A stretch of DNA of 64,000 nucleotides from Guptibacillus hwajinpoensis (GCF_029277305.1 NZ_CP119526.1), one strand, 5' to 3'; positions 8,239 to 17,387 are shown, counted from the first letter of the stretch. Numbers and translations are program-made. Notes: a model not told the origin generated them from the sequence alone.

Positions 8239-9621
8239 TTAGTTCTTTTGCATTTTTCTACGAACTACCACGCCAGTAGCTGCCATCGTTGCAAGGACTG
8301 CTGCAAGGATCCACTCAATAGGTAACTGCTGTTCCGCTGTACCACCTAAACCTGTTTTCGGCATGTCCGTTGGCATTGCTTCCATTGCGAATTTATCAGG
8401 GAATTGATTTACAAACGCTCCTGATAGCCCTTTTGCAGGCTTATACATATGAGCATATGCTTCACGTACGGAATCATACGCGGCTTCATAATCCTCTGCT
8501 GTGTAGCTATCAAATGCTGCAACCAATTGGTTTACGTGCATTTGTAATCCTTCAGATAATGCTCCTGCTTCTAAGCGCTCCTCTGTTGCTGTTTCAAGGA
8601 AGCTTGAGAAATCAGCTCGGTACGCTTCAAGAGCTTCTAGCGCTTTTTCTTTAGCTGCTTCGTCTTCAGCACCTGTAGCTTGAACGTATTCTACGAAGTT
8701 ACCGATATGTCCAGACCACATTTCTTTAAATTGATTCCCTGCTTCTTCACCATATACGGAAGTAATTGCCGCTGTTAGATCATCAGTGTTTTTACTTAGT
8801 GCAGCAGCAGAAGCATCAAAATCTTCAGATCCATCAATACCGTTTTGCATCGTCATCATAGCAAGACCAGCATGTTCAGATAGAAGGTGTCCTAGCCCTG
8901 CACGAAGGTCAGAAGCTGGAGTTACCGCTTTCGTGTTATCAAACTTATCTGGGAATTGGTCTGTAATAGCACTTGAGAAACCTTTTGCTACCATATGCAT
9001 ATGACCAATTGCTTCGCGTTCCTTCTCATATGCCATTTCATAGTCTCCGGCAACATAGCTATCAAATGAACCTATTAATTGATCAATATGAGCTTGTAGT
9101 CCTTCTGCTAGCGTTTCAGCTTCAAGGCGCTCACCTGTTGCACTCTCAATGAACTTAGAAAAGTCTTCTTTATATCCTGCTAAGTTATCAAGTGCTTTTT
9201 GCTTCGCTTCTTCATCATTGCTATCTGTGGCTTTCACATAGTCTACGAAGAATCCGATGTGATTACTCCAAATTTCGTTAAATTGAGCACCTGCTTCTTC
9301 CCCATATACGGAAGTAATTGCTGCAGAAAGATCTTCAGTATTTTCATTTAGTGCGCCTGCAGCAGCTTCAAAATCAGCAGAACCTTCAGCACCTTTTCTC
9401 ATTGTTTCTACTGCAAGATAAGCATGTTCACTTAGTAGATGTCCTAGATCTGCTCGAAGATCAGCAGCAGGCGTTTCAACTGTAGGCTTGTCCATGTGGT
9501 TACCATGGTCATCTGCAAATGCTCCTGTAGTTGGGATTAATAGTGAAAAACTAATTGGTACGATTAGAAGTCCTTTTTTCCAGTCTATAACTTTCTTCTT
9601 CATATTTTTTTCCGTTCTCAT
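8239..9621 (-). CDS. Sortase-anchored surface protein with two His-rich helical repeats
   Basis: About 460 residues. The chosen ATG at 9621 follows AAGGGGAG with an 11-nt gap; a GTG four codons upstream abuts that site. There is an N-terminal signal peptide, then two tandem repeats of roughly 180 residues (about 48-225 and 230-415) that are clearly homologous to each other: each has LRAxLGHLLSEHA, TSVYGEEAG, W-S-x-H-I-G-x-F-V, an EGLQxH helix and an xHM segment. The C-terminus has MPKTG, a hydrophobic helix and RRKMQKN, a sortase signal with Met replacing the first Leu. Conserved His and Glu residues at matching positions suggest metal or cofactor binding by a helical bundle, but this is inference. 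Similar proteins are, to my recollection, often labelled copper amine oxidase in Bacillus, without support from this sequence. Confidence 0.8.
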   Translation of the reverse strand: MRTEKNMKKKVIDWKKGLLIVPISFSLLIPTTGAFADDHGNHMDKPTVETPAADLRADLGHLLSEHAYLAVETMRKGAEGSADFEAAAGALNENTEDLSAAITSVYGEEAGAQFNEIWSNHIGFFVDYVKATDSNDEEAKQKALDNLAGYKEDFSKFIESATGERLEAETLAEGLQAHIDQLIGSFDSYVAGDYEMAYEKEREAIGHMHMVAKGFSSAITDQFPDKFDNTKAVTPASDLRAGLGHLLSEHAGLAMMTMQNGIDGSEDFDASAAALSKNTDDLTAAITSVYGEEAGNQFKEMWSGHIGNFVEYVQATGAEDEAAKEKALEALEAYRADFSSFLETATEERLEAGALSEGLQMHVNQLVAAFDSYTAEDYEAAYDSVREAYAHMYKPAKGLSGAFVNQFPDKFAMEAMPTDMPKTGLGGTAEQQLPIEWILAAVLATMAATGVVVRRKMQKN

Positions 9622-9730
9622 TTTCAAATCCACTCCCCTTGTTTTGTTTTACACTAAGCTAACGGGAGGAAGATCATTTTGGATCATTCTTTTTTGAATT
9701 TCTTTTTATTTTTTATTCAACTATATCTAA

Positions 9731-9775
9731 ATAACCTACTAAAACCTCTGATTTATGGGGGTTTTAGTAGGTTAT
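9731..9775. terminator. Long perfect hairpin, possible bidirectional terminator
   Basis: ATAACCTACTAAAACC pairs over 16 bp with GGTTTTAGTAGGTTAT; loop of 13 nt. T-rich sequence follows on the plus strand after a short gap, less so on the minus strand. It sits between the surface-protein promoter region and the remnant at 9825. Confidence 0.5.
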
Positions 9776-9824
9776 ACGTTTCTTTAATTTTTCTTCTCTT
9801 TTTAGATTAACGACGAAAGATTAG

Positions 9825-9965
9825 TCGAGTAAGAACGAATATAGACTAAAGAGCATTGCTGAAGCGCTACACGGAGTCAGTCCTTCTGCCCCTCGAGTTC
9901 AGGAAATACATTCGACATATGTTTATGATAGACTACAACGTTTTTCTGCTTGGCACGGTTACTAA
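9825..9965 (+). pseudogene. 3' remnant of an unidentified gene
   Basis: An open run of 46 codons ending in TAA at 9963-9965, preceded by an in-frame TAG and with no ATG, GTG or TTG start. The translation ends in a plausible protein tail (IAEALHGVSPSAPRVQEI ... RFSAWHGY) with codon use like a real gene. I do not recognise the family. It ends directly against the stop codon of the GNAT gene on the other strand (9966), which fits a truncated convergent gene whose 5' part was lost. Confidence 0.45.
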
Positions 9966-10439
9966 TTATGTAGTTTGATTCAGTTCTTTAATCATGCTAA
10001 CAAACGGATACATTCCACCATTTGTACGCTGAACGAATGTATTCTCTTTGATGAATCCAGCTTTTTGATATACCTTAATCGCCCTCTTATTGAACTCTGC
10101 AACAGACATCGAAAGCGAACTTGGTTGATACAAATCAATTGCTTTCTCAATACCAGCCTCTAGGAAACTCAAGCCATATCCTTGTCCTACCATTTCGGGA
10201 TTCATTCCGAGGCCAATTTCAACTTGATTTAGATCCTGATCATGATAACTAAAAAATCCTACGAGCATCTCTTTTTCATAGACGCTCCAATAATTCCGGT
10301 TATCCGCTGCAAATTCACGGAATTCTCTTAGGTCTTCCATATCCGCTTCCATATCATAGAAGGCATAAACCCCTTCATACTTCCACGATATCACTTTCTC
10401 CACTTCATTTTGATTCATTATTTTAAAATGATAGTTCAT
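9966..10439 (-). CDS. GNAT family N-acetyltransferase
   Basis: A 157-residue GCN5-related acetyltransferase. The acetyl-CoA pyrophosphate-binding region is VEIGLGMNPEMVGQGYG (Q/GxGxG/A type) followed by a helix, then the motif-B region NKRAIKVYQKAGF. The acceptor substrate cannot be predicted. It is a single gene; its 3' end abuts the remnant on the plus strand. Confidence 0.82.
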   Translation of the reverse strand: MNYHFKIMNQNEVEKVISWKYEGVYAFYDMEADMEDLREFREFAADNRNYWSVYEKEMLVGFFSYHDQDLNQVEIGLGMNPEMVGQGYGLSFLEAGIEKAIDLYQPSSLSMSVAEFNKRAIKVYQKAGFIKENTFVQRTNGGMYPFVSMIKELNQTT

Positions 10440-10476
10440 TAAACTCCCACTTTCAGATCAGATTTTTCAATAAAAA

Positions 10477-10504
10477 AGCCCCATGCCGGGAAATGCATGG
10501 GGCT
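10477..10504 (-). terminator. Intrinsic terminator (3' end of candidate small RNA)
   Basis: AGCCCCATGC pairs with GCATGGGGCT, loop CGGGAAAT, followed on the minus strand by six T. The loop reads ATTTCCCG on the minus strand. Confidence 0.85.
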
Positions 10505-10600
10505 CACACTATATATTTTAAGGGGGGCAGGAACCGGGGAAGTTCCTGCAAAAACAGTGTACCAAGAACCATGCACATTTAGACTAATTATGTGTTCTTT
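10477..10600 (-). ncRNA. Candidate C-rich small regulatory RNA
   Basis: On the minus strand the stretch after the 10639 gene contains, in order, a hairpin GCAGGAAC...GTTCCTGC (10527-10549) whose loop carries TTCCCCG, a single-stranded CCCCCC run (10522-10527), and a terminator hairpin whose loop carries TTTCCC. C-rich loops that can pair with Shine-Dalgarno sequences are typical of Bacillales trans-acting RNAs such as RoxS/RsaE and FsrA. The 5' end is not defined and no strong promoter was seen, so it could be simply the 3' UTR of the upstream gene, or a processed product of it. Confidence 0.4.
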
Positions 10601-10638
10601 TTCACATTGTTTTAATAAATGATAAGAATAGCAAACAA

Positions 10639-11070
10639 CTATTTATAAACCATTATCGTTTGGAGTTCTTTGAACCCAATGTCTTTATAAATATACTTTG
10701 CGAAATTCGATGAGTATACATTTAATCGAATTTCATCATATCCTTGTTCCTTAAAATTCGCTATGCTTGCTTCAACAAGCTTTTTCGAAAATCCTTTGCC
10801 TCTAAATTTAGGAAACACAAACACATCATAAATAAAGCCATGCTTATTCTCTGTAAAATAATCTGTGTTTTCACCTAACAAAACCCACCCTGCAATTTCA
10901 TCGCCGTCTCGGTAAATAAGATGATATCCACCTCGATCTAAAATAGATGAAACAATCTGCAGTGCTTTCTCTTCCTTTACAATACCTGGATTTGTTGTTC
11001 CTTCATTAACTGACTGAATGGAATTGGATAGAATATAATCCCTTTCCTCTATATTTGCTCTCTCAATCAC
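10639..11070 (-). CDS. GNAT family N-acetyltransferase
   Basis: A 143-residue acetyltransferase. DVFVFPKFRGKGFSKKLVEA is the acetyl-CoA binding motif A, and SSNFAKYIYKDIGFKEL the C-terminal motif B. It belongs to the single-domain GNAT group; the substrate is unknown. It is not obviously in an operon with the next GNAT (gap of 120 bp). Its transcript would run into the hairpins at 10477-10549. Confidence 0.82.
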   Translation of the reverse strand: MIERANIEERDYILSNSIQSVNEGTTNPGIVKEEKALQIVSSILDRGGYHLIYRDGDEIAGWVLLGENTDYFTENKHGFIYDVFVFPKFRGKGFSKKLVEASIANFKEQGYDEIRLNVYSSNFAKYIYKDIGFKELQTIMVYK

Positions 11071-11190
11071 GCACTGTCCCCTCCATCAACTTTATATTTC
11101 ATTACTCGTTACTTCTTGATGATTGATGTTCTTTCCTTCTTCATATGAATATTGGATAAACCCTCCAATAAATTGGCGAATTGCAAACCA

Positions 11191-11754
11191 TTATTTAGTT
11201 ATTTTTGCATATACGCATGTATCAATTAATTCTTCTCCATTAATAGACAAGCTATCGTTTCGAAGGATCGCTTCTAGTTCAAAATTTACTCGCTCTGCTA
11301 CTTTACGACTTCGGAAATTATCTTTGTTGCACCTTATTTCCACTCTCTTTGCTTCAAGGTGATCAAATGCGAAATCGGAGATACCACTTACTGCTTCACT
11401 CATAAATCCTTCACCAGAATACCTGGAATCTATCCAATAACCGATTTCAAATTTACGAAGGGTCCAATCGATACGATGAAGACCTGAAGAACCGATTAAG
11501 GAACCAGAATTTTTATTGAAAAGAAGAAGTCTTAAATCCGTTCTTTTCAAAAAATCAGCATGCGATTCACGAATATTCGCTTCAACATCATCAAGCGTTT
11601 GTTCAGATTGAGCAAATGGCATCCATGGTTTCAGTTCTTCAATAGAAGATTGAATAGCCTGATGAACAGCGGTGCCATCACCAGGTATTGGATACCTTAT
11701 ATGTAAGCGTTCTGTTTCAAATTCATAAGGGAAATCAATAAGAATCGGTTTCAT
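11191..11754 (-). CDS. RimJ/RimL-type GNAT acetyltransferase
   Basis: A 187-residue protein of the ribosomal-protein-serine/alanine acetyltransferase group. ETERLHIRYP near the N-terminus, FEIGYWIDSRYSGEGFMSEA as motif A, and AKRVEIRCNKDNFRSRKVAE as motif B are all typical of B. subtilis YdaF/YkkB-like members. These transfer acetyl to N-terminal or small-molecule amines. The specific target cannot be assigned. Divergent from the LysE-type gene. Confidence 0.85.
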   Translation of the reverse strand: MKPILIDFPYEFETERLHIRYPIPGDGTAVHQAIQSSIEELKPWMPFAQSEQTLDDVEANIRESHADFLKRTDLRLLLFNKNSGSLIGSSGLHRIDWTLRKFEIGYWIDSRYSGEGFMSEAVSGISDFAFDHLEAKRVEIRCNKDNFRSRKVAERVNFELEAILRNDSLSINGEELIDTCVYAKITK

Positions 11755-11900
11755 ATGACAGTTCCTCCAACTACTCCAAAAGATGTCAGAATTATACCAT
11801 TAATGAGATATCTGTCAAGTGGCTCTACTTCAATCAATTTCACCTGTTCGAACGTATGCACCTCATATATACTATATAGTACAAGAAAGGGGAATGGATT

Positions 11901-12524
11901 ATGGAAATGTCACTACTATTATCTTTTTTTGGAGCTGCTGTTCTTCTCACCTTGATGCCTGGCCCAGACAACTTATTTGTACTTGCACAAAGTATTTCTC
12001 AAAATAAACAAGCTGGAATAGCTACATCACTAGGATTATGTTCAGGGCTCCTTGTACATATTACTGCTGCTGCGGTAGGAATATCAGCACTACTATATCA
12101 ATCATCACTCGCATTCTCGATTGTAAAATACCTCGGTGCGGCTTATTTACTGTACATGGCTTATCAAGCTTTTCGTGAAAGAGGGGCTACATCCACAATC
12201 AATAATCAGCAGTCACGTTCATATTCGTCCCTTTACCGAAAAGGCATTGTGATGAATATTCTAAACCCTAAAGTATCTCTCTTTTTTCTTGCACTACTTC
12301 CACAGTTCATTGACCAGAATGCAGGGTATCCTGCACTTCAAATGGTTTTGCTTGGAGGAATATTCATTATACAAGCTTTGTTGATTTTCAGTGGTATTAG
12401 TCTATTTGCTGGTAAACTATCTACTATTGTAAGTCGGAACGAAAAAGCGTCAAGAAGAATCAATCTACTAAAAGGAACTCTTCTCGCAGTCATTGGTATT
12501 CAAATTGCTTTTAGTGAAAAATGA
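11901..12524 (+). CDS. LysE/RhtB family amino-acid exporter
   Basis: A 207-residue membrane protein with the family signature near the N-terminus, LTLMPGPDNLFVLAQS, followed by KQAGIATSLGLCSG, and about six hydrophobic segments. Start ATG at 11901 is preceded by AAAGGGG at suitable spacing. LysE-superfamily members export amino acids or their derivatives by proton exchange. The substrate here is not predictable. Terminated by the hairpin at 12527-12555. Confidence 0.88.
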   Translation: MEMSLLLSFFGAAVLLTLMPGPDNLFVLAQSISQNKQAGIATSLGLCSGLLVHITAAAVGISALLYQSSLAFSIVKYLGAAYLLYMAYQAFRERGATSTINNQQSRSYSSLYRKGIVMNILNPKVSLFFLALLPQFIDQNAGYPALQMVLLGGIFIIQALLIFSGISLFAGKLSTIVSRNEKASRRINLLKGTLLAVIGIQIAFSEK

Positions 12525-12526
12525 AA

Positions 12527-12555
12527 ACAGCGCCCGCATTGGATGCGGGCGCTGT
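12527..12555. terminator. Bidirectional terminator between lysE-type and SDR genes
   Basis: Perfect 12-bp GC-rich stem ACAGCGCCCGCA / TGCGGGCGCTGT with a 5-nt loop, flanked by A-rich sequence on the left and TTAATTTAT on the right. It serves the two convergent genes. Confidence 0.85.
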
Positions 12556-12573
12556 TAATTTATGATTTCTGAT

Positions 12574-13350
12574 TTACTGTGCCGTATATCCACCATCAAT
12601 AATCAAGGCCTGTCCAGTAATACTTTTCGCTGCATCACTAGCAATAAACATAGAATAATCAGCAATTTCTTTCACTTCAAGAAGTCGCTTTTGAGGTACC
12701 AATGGATAAATTACTTCTTCTAATACCTTTTCTAATTCAACTCCACGTTCTTTTGCTAGATCTTCCATCTGTCCTCGAACTAGTGGTGTATCTACATAAC
12801 CAGGTGCCATAGCGTTAACAGTAATCCCATGCTCTGCACCTTCTAGTGCTGACACTTTAGTTAATCCAATTAAACCATGTTTAGCACTATTGTATGCTGC
12901 TTTACCAGCAAAGCCTATTACACCATTAATGGATGCCATATTTATAATTCTACCAAATCCTTGTTTCTTCATTATTGGAAATACATGTTTCGTAGCAATG
13001 AAAGGTGCTGTAAGCATGATATCTTGCATCTTACGAAACTTATCGGTAGGGAAATTCTCAATCGCTGTTACATGTTGAAGGCCAGCGTTATTGATTAATA
13101 CATCCAAACGTCCATATTTCTCTACGGTTCGATCAATTGCAGATTTAATTTCATCTTCATTTGTTACATCTGCTTTAATTCCAATAACATCATAACCTTT
13201 GTCTCTTAGGTTACGTGCCGCTTCCTCCGTACCTTCTTCATTAATGTCTGACAACACAACCTTCGCTCCGTTTGAAGCAAACGTCTCACCAATTTCAAAT
13301 CCAATTCCTCTTGCTGCTCCTGTAATAAATACAGTCTTGTTGTTAACCAT
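12574..13350 (-). CDS. 3-hydroxybutyrate dehydrogenase (SDR)
   Basis: A 258-residue short-chain dehydrogenase. The cofactor motif is TGAARGIG (10-17), then NNAGLQHV, catalytic Ser in MASINGV, and YNSAKHG (Tyr-x3-Lys). The LQHV segment, the PLVPQKRLLEVKEIA region and the length match D-3-hydroxybutyrate dehydrogenases, which interconvert 3-hydroxybutyrate and acetoacetate with NAD. This suits polyhydroxybutyrate or ketone-body use. It stands alone with its own terminator. Confidence 0.85.
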   Translation of the reverse strand: MVNNKTVFITGAARGIGFEIGETFASNGAKVVLSDINEEGTEEAARNLRDKGYDVIGIKADVTNEDEIKSAIDRTVEKYGRLDVLINNAGLQHVTAIENFPTDKFRKMQDIMLTAPFIATKHVFPIMKKQGFGRIINMASINGVIGFAGKAAYNSAKHGLIGLTKVSALEGAEHGITVNAMAPGYVDTPLVRGQMEDLAKERGVELEKVLEEVIYPLVPQKRLLEVKEIADYSMFIASDAAKSITGQALIIDGGYTAQ

Positions 13351-13460
13351 TTGTAAATCCTCCTATAAATAATGCTTTATATTTAGCTATCAGTCTAGTT
13401 TCCCTTTTTGCCAATATATAAACTACAAATTCCTTTATTATTTTATATCTTACTATAGTA

Positions 13461-13491
13461 AAAACCGAAGCCTTAGTTGAGCTTCGGTTTT
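13461..13491. terminator. Bidirectional intrinsic terminator
   Basis: AAAACCGAAGC pairs with GCTTCGGTTTT, and is followed by T or preceded by A runs on both sides. It lies 3 bp beyond the stop codon of the FUSC gene (minus strand). Confidence 0.85.
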
Positions 13492-13493
13492 TG

Positions 13494-15743
13494 CTATTCA
13501 TTCAATTCACTAGTAGACGCTTCCCTGTTATTCAAAGAGCCAAGCTCTTTCCCTAGAACGAGTAACGATTGATTAATACGCCACACATAATAAAGGTCGT
13601 TTACAAATGTCTTCACATCCAGATCTTCATCTGTTAGATCCTCAGATAATCCTTCAATTTGTTCGCGTTCTTTATTTAGATGATACATAACAAGACCCTG
13701 CTCACCCTTTAAGAGCCTTAATAACGTTCCAATATTATGTTTAATAACTTGATTGATATGTTTCAATGTGTCATCTGTGCCTGCAATGATACGTACGTGA
13801 TTACTTCTGTTTGTTGAAGCTAGTAAGTGTTTTGCGAAATAATTAATAGCTGTCAGAACAGTTAACCAGCGTTCAATTCCAGATCTAGCTAGAATGGCAG
13901 GTCTATTTCTTAATGGTCTTGCATCCTCTTCAATTCTTCTCATTTCTTCGTCTATCCCAAAAGCCTGATTAGTAAAATCAGCGGTTTTCTCAGGATACAC
14001 GAACGATTCGAGGTAATCAGATACAAAGGTACTGAGTTTATTTAGGAAATCTTCTACTGTATTAGAAACCTTCTCTTGGGTTTTTCTTGGATAGATTAAA
14101 GCTGCAGCAAGAAAACCAATGAACGCTCCCGCTAGCGTATCAAAAACCCTTGCTAGAATAATTTGCTCTGTAATTCCCCCCAGAATGAAATCATACATAA
14201 TTGCAATCAACATTGTCATCCAAAACATCATCATGGCATATGAAATGGATAGAAAATAGAATGCCAAGAAAATACAGCAAAACAGTGCAACAAGCTCTAA
14301 AACAACCTGTCCTGCTAGTAGTTGAGCAAGACCAAAGCCAGCAATTGCTCCAAAGATTGTTCCAAGCGACCTTTGAAAAGCTTTCTGGAGAGTCATTCCT
14401 ACTGTATCCGTTCCAAGTAGAACAACAAAAGCGGATAGAAGAACCCAGTATTGATGCGCTGGTGATAATAAATTACCAAACATGATTGCAACTGCTCCAG
14501 CTGCTATAGCTTGTAAAGCTTTTTTTGTAGCAAGTCTTGGAAATGTACTGTTTTCTTCCTCTTCTTTGATATTATCCTTTTTGATTTCATCCGCATCTTC
14601 TAGCCATTCTTCTTCGTTAATATTTGCCATTCGTCTAGCACTAAGCTCATTAGAACTATCAACTAGGTGATTTGCAATTGACTCAATTCTTCGTATTAGC
14701 CAAAGCCAGTCTTTATTCTGATGATTTGCCATCCGCAGATGAATTAACTGGAGCTTTAATTCATCAATTACTTTCTCTGTTTGCATTAAGTTACCTATAA
14801 TATCATGACTTCTTAGAACTTCCGCATCTCGTATTGACTCAACAACTTTATATAATAACTTCCTTACTTCATCATGTTCTAAAGCATGAAGTTCTTTAAG
14901 CCTCTTCACAGCTGGATAAAGCGTTTCAATTAACATTTCTGCGTCAAAGATATACAACCTTAATTGTTCTGAATCAATACCTTCCCAAACCTTACTAGGA
15001 TTCGTTGTAGTTAACTGACTTGAAATCACCTGTGCATAGTCATTTAGCCTTTTAACATCTCTTTTAAGTAGAAAAGTCCTGTAACGATTTGGAATTGGAT
15101 CTCCGATTACATCGAGAACAAGGTCTAGTGTAAGATTCGTTTGGATATGGAATGATCGCATACTATGACGAAGCTGTTTAGTAGGTTGATTACGAAGAAC
15201 GATAAAGTGATACAAATAGGAATACATTCCACCCGCTAGAATACCTACTATAAAAACTGGCAAGTCTTGCGGTTGGAGATTTAACAAAGTCGAAAAGTAA
15301 ATGGATAAGAACGCGACCATAAATATAGCAAAATAACGAAAACCATAGTGCTGAGTGTAGTAAGCACAAAAAATAACAAATAAGAAAAGGGCATCGATTA
15401 CGTATGAAATAGAACCGAGCAATGTGCTTAACGAAAGAGCAGCAATGCTTGATATAACTAACAATCCAGTCGTTATCTTTTTCTGCTTCTCTGTGTCATC
15501 ATTTACTAGTAAAAGTGATAAAAGACTGACTACACCCGCAAGAATTGCTGGTGTAAAGGATACTCCCATAAAGGAAGTTAACCATAACATTGTCATAACT
15601 GAAGATAATACACTAATTGTAATTCTAACTGCTTGATGTAACCTGGTCCTGCCGGGATCCGCAGCAGCTAAACGAGCAACCCAGCTTTGAATGAGTCTAT
15701 TCTCTTTTTTAGTCCACATACTCTTATGATAGCCAATTTTCAT
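13494..15743 (-). CDS. FUSC family membrane protein (aromatic acid exporter-like)
   Basis: 749 residues in the typical duplicated layout: a first block of about six hydrophobic helices (roughly 38-185), a long cytoplasmic helical region (about 190-400), a second membrane block (about 400-545) with the FUSC-like segment AHQYWVLLSAFVVLLGTD and LARVFDTLAGAFIG, then a long cytoplasmic tail. Relatives include YccS/AaeB-type proteins, proposed efflux carriers of aromatic acids. The substrate here is unknown. No partner membrane-fusion protein is adjacent. Monocistronic. Confidence 0.82.
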   Translation of the reverse strand: MKIGYHKSMWTKKENRLIQSWVARLAAADPGRTRLHQAVRITISVLSSVMTMLWLTSFMGVSFTPAILAGVVSLLSLLLVNDDTEKQKKITTGLLVISSIAALSLSTLLGSISYVIDALFLFVIFCAYYTQHYGFRYFAIFMVAFLSIYFSTLLNLQPQDLPVFIVGILAGGMYSYLYHFIVLRNQPTKQLRHSMRSFHIQTNLTLDLVLDVIGDPIPNRYRTFLLKRDVKRLNDYAQVISSQLTTTNPSKVWEGIDSEQLRLYIFDAEMLIETLYPAVKRLKELHALEHDEVRKLLYKVVESIRDAEVLRSHDIIGNLMQTEKVIDELKLQLIHLRMANHQNKDWLWLIRRIESIANHLVDSSNELSARRMANINEEEWLEDADEIKKDNIKEEEENSTFPRLATKKALQAIAAGAVAIMFGNLLSPAHQYWVLLSAFVVLLGTDTVGMTLQKAFQRSLGTIFGAIAGFGLAQLLAGQVVLELVALFCCIFLAFYFLSISYAMMMFWMTMLIAIMYDFILGGITEQIILARVFDTLAGAFIGFLAAALIYPRKTQEKVSNTVEDFLNKLSTFVSDYLESFVYPEKTADFTNQAFGIDEEMRRIEEDARPLRNRPAILARSGIERWLTVLTAINYFAKHLLASTNRSNHVRIIAGTDDTLKHINQVIKHNIGTLLRLLKGEQGLVMYHLNKEREQIEGLSEDLTDEDLDVKTFVNDLYYVWRINQSLLVLGKELGSLNNREASTSELNE

Positions 15744-15821
15744 CTATTCTGCCAACCTTAGCTCTCTTATTTGTAATAAAAACTGAACAATCTTAACGTT
15801 ATTTCTAAGAATGAAAGAAAG

Positions 15822-15853
15822 AAACCCTTAAAGTGCAAGCACTTCAAGGGTTT
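15822..15853 (-). terminator. Intrinsic terminator after BCCT gene
   Basis: AAACCCTTAAAGT pairs with ACTTCAAGGGTTT with one mismatch, T-rich on the minus strand. It lies 5 bp beyond the stop of the transporter ending at 15858. Confidence 0.75.
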
Positions 15854-15857
15854 TGAA

Positions 15858-17387
15858 TTAGACTGTTTTTATTTCTTTCTTTGCTTTTGGTTTCTTATCA
15901 GTACTTCTCTGCTTTCTTGGTACTTCTTCATTGAATGACTTAATCATACCCCAGCAAGTAAATAAGAGAATGATTGTTAACGGAAAGGCACTAACAATAA
16001 TTGCTGTTTGCATGCTTTCTAGTCCACCAGTAATCATTAATACAACTGCAGAAGCTGAAAGAATAAAGCCCCAGCTAAATTTAACAAACATAGGCGGATT
16101 CAAACTACCGTTTGTTGTTTGCATCCCCAGTACAAAAGTTGCAGAGTCAGCTGATGTAATAAAGAACGTAGCAATTAACAATAGTGTAATAACTGTTAGG
16201 ACAATTCCAAGCGGAAGCTGTTCGTAAAGATAGAACAATCCTGCTTCAAGACTTTGACCAGCAATATCAGTTCCTTGCGTAAAGTCGAAGAAAATCCCTG
16301 ATCCACCGAAAACTCCAAACCAGAATGCACAAACAATGGTCGGAACAACAGTTACTGCAACCATAAATTCTCTCACTGTGCGACCTTTTGATACCCTAGC
16401 AATAAACGTTCCTACAAATGGAGACCATGCAATCCACCATGCCCAATAGAAGATCGTCCAGCCCTGAATCCATGATTCATTCTGCTCGTTCATTGGTGAT
16501 AGACGCATACCCATTGCGAAAATGTTTTGAACGTACTCACCGAATGTTGTTACAAATATATCTAGAACGAATTTAGTTGGTCCTACAATGAGGAATACAA
16601 AGAGCAATAGAACCGCCAGTATCATATTCGTATTACTTAAGTATTTAATACCCTTTTTAATTCCTGTTCCAGCTGATATTGTAAATAGAACTGTGATAAT
16701 TGAGATAATAATTAACTGTACTGTAAAGTTATTCGGTATGTCTGTTAAATAGCTTAACCCACCATTAATTTGTTGAGCCCCTAGTCCTAGTGAAGCTGCA
16801 ACTCCAAAAATCGTGGCAAATACGGCGATAACATCTACTGTAATTCCAATCGGACCTTTAACACGATCCCCGAGTAACGGATAAAGTGTAGCACTCATAA
16901 GGCCTGGAGCACCTTTTCTAAACTTGTAATAAGCAAGGGCTAGAGCAATTGTCGCGTATATAGCCCATGCATGAAATCCCCAGTGTAAATATGTATAACG
17001 AAGGGCTAGGTGAGCTGCACCTACGGTACCTGCTTCACCATATGGCGGGGTAGAAAAGTGGGACATTGGTTCTGATACTCCAAAGAACAATAGCCCTATT
17101 CCCATCCCGGCGCTAAACAACATTGCGAACCAGGTGAGTCTGCTGTACTCAGGCTTGTCGGTATCTTTACCGAGCTTGATATTTCCAAATCTACTGAAAA
17201 TTAAATAAATCGCAAACACTAGAAAGAATGTTGCTGCAAGTTGATAGAACCAACCAAACTGATTTAGAAAGAAATTTTGTGATACGGTCATAACCTGGTC
17301 GAGATTGCCAGGCATGATCACGCCCCAACCTACGAAGACAATCGCCAGTGCGATGCCTATCCAATATACTTTTGTAACTTTTCCCAT
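15858..17387 (-). CDS. BCCT family glycine betaine/choline/carnitine transporter
   Basis: A 509-residue secondary transporter with twelve predicted membrane helices. The BCCT substrate box is around WTIFYWAWWIAWSPFVGTFI and the conserved ISKGRTVREF-type loop reads ARVSKGRTVREF. MGIGLLFFGVSEP is the Na+-site helix with its Gly-rich stretch. Relatives such as B. subtilis OpuD import compatible solutes with Na+ under osmotic stress. The exact ligand cannot be chosen from sequence. The basic C-terminal tail (RKQRSTDKKPKAKKEIK) is the usual osmosensing-type cytoplasmic end. Confidence 0.92.
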   Translation of the reverse strand: MGKVTKVYWIGIALAIVFVGWGVIMPGNLDQVMTVSQNFFLNQFGWFYQLAATFFLVFAIYLIFSRFGNIKLGKDTDKPEYSRLTWFAMLFSAGMGIGLLFFGVSEPMSHFSTPPYGEAGTVGAAHLALRYTYLHWGFHAWAIYATIALALAYYKFRKGAPGLMSATLYPLLGDRVKGPIGITVDVIAVFATIFGVAASLGLGAQQINGGLSYLTDIPNNFTVQLIIISIITVLFTISAGTGIKKGIKYLSNTNMILAVLLLFVFLIVGPTKFVLDIFVTTFGEYVQNIFAMGMRLSPMNEQNESWIQGWTIFYWAWWIAWSPFVGTFIARVSKGRTVREFMVAVTVVPTIVCAFWFGVFGGSGIFFDFTQGTDIAGQSLEAGLFYLYEQLPLGIVLTVITLLLIATFFITSADSATFVLGMQTTNGSLNPPMFVKFSWGFILSASAVVLMITGGLESMQTAIIVSAFPLTIILLFTCWGMIKSFNEEVPRKQRSTDKKPKAKKEIKTV

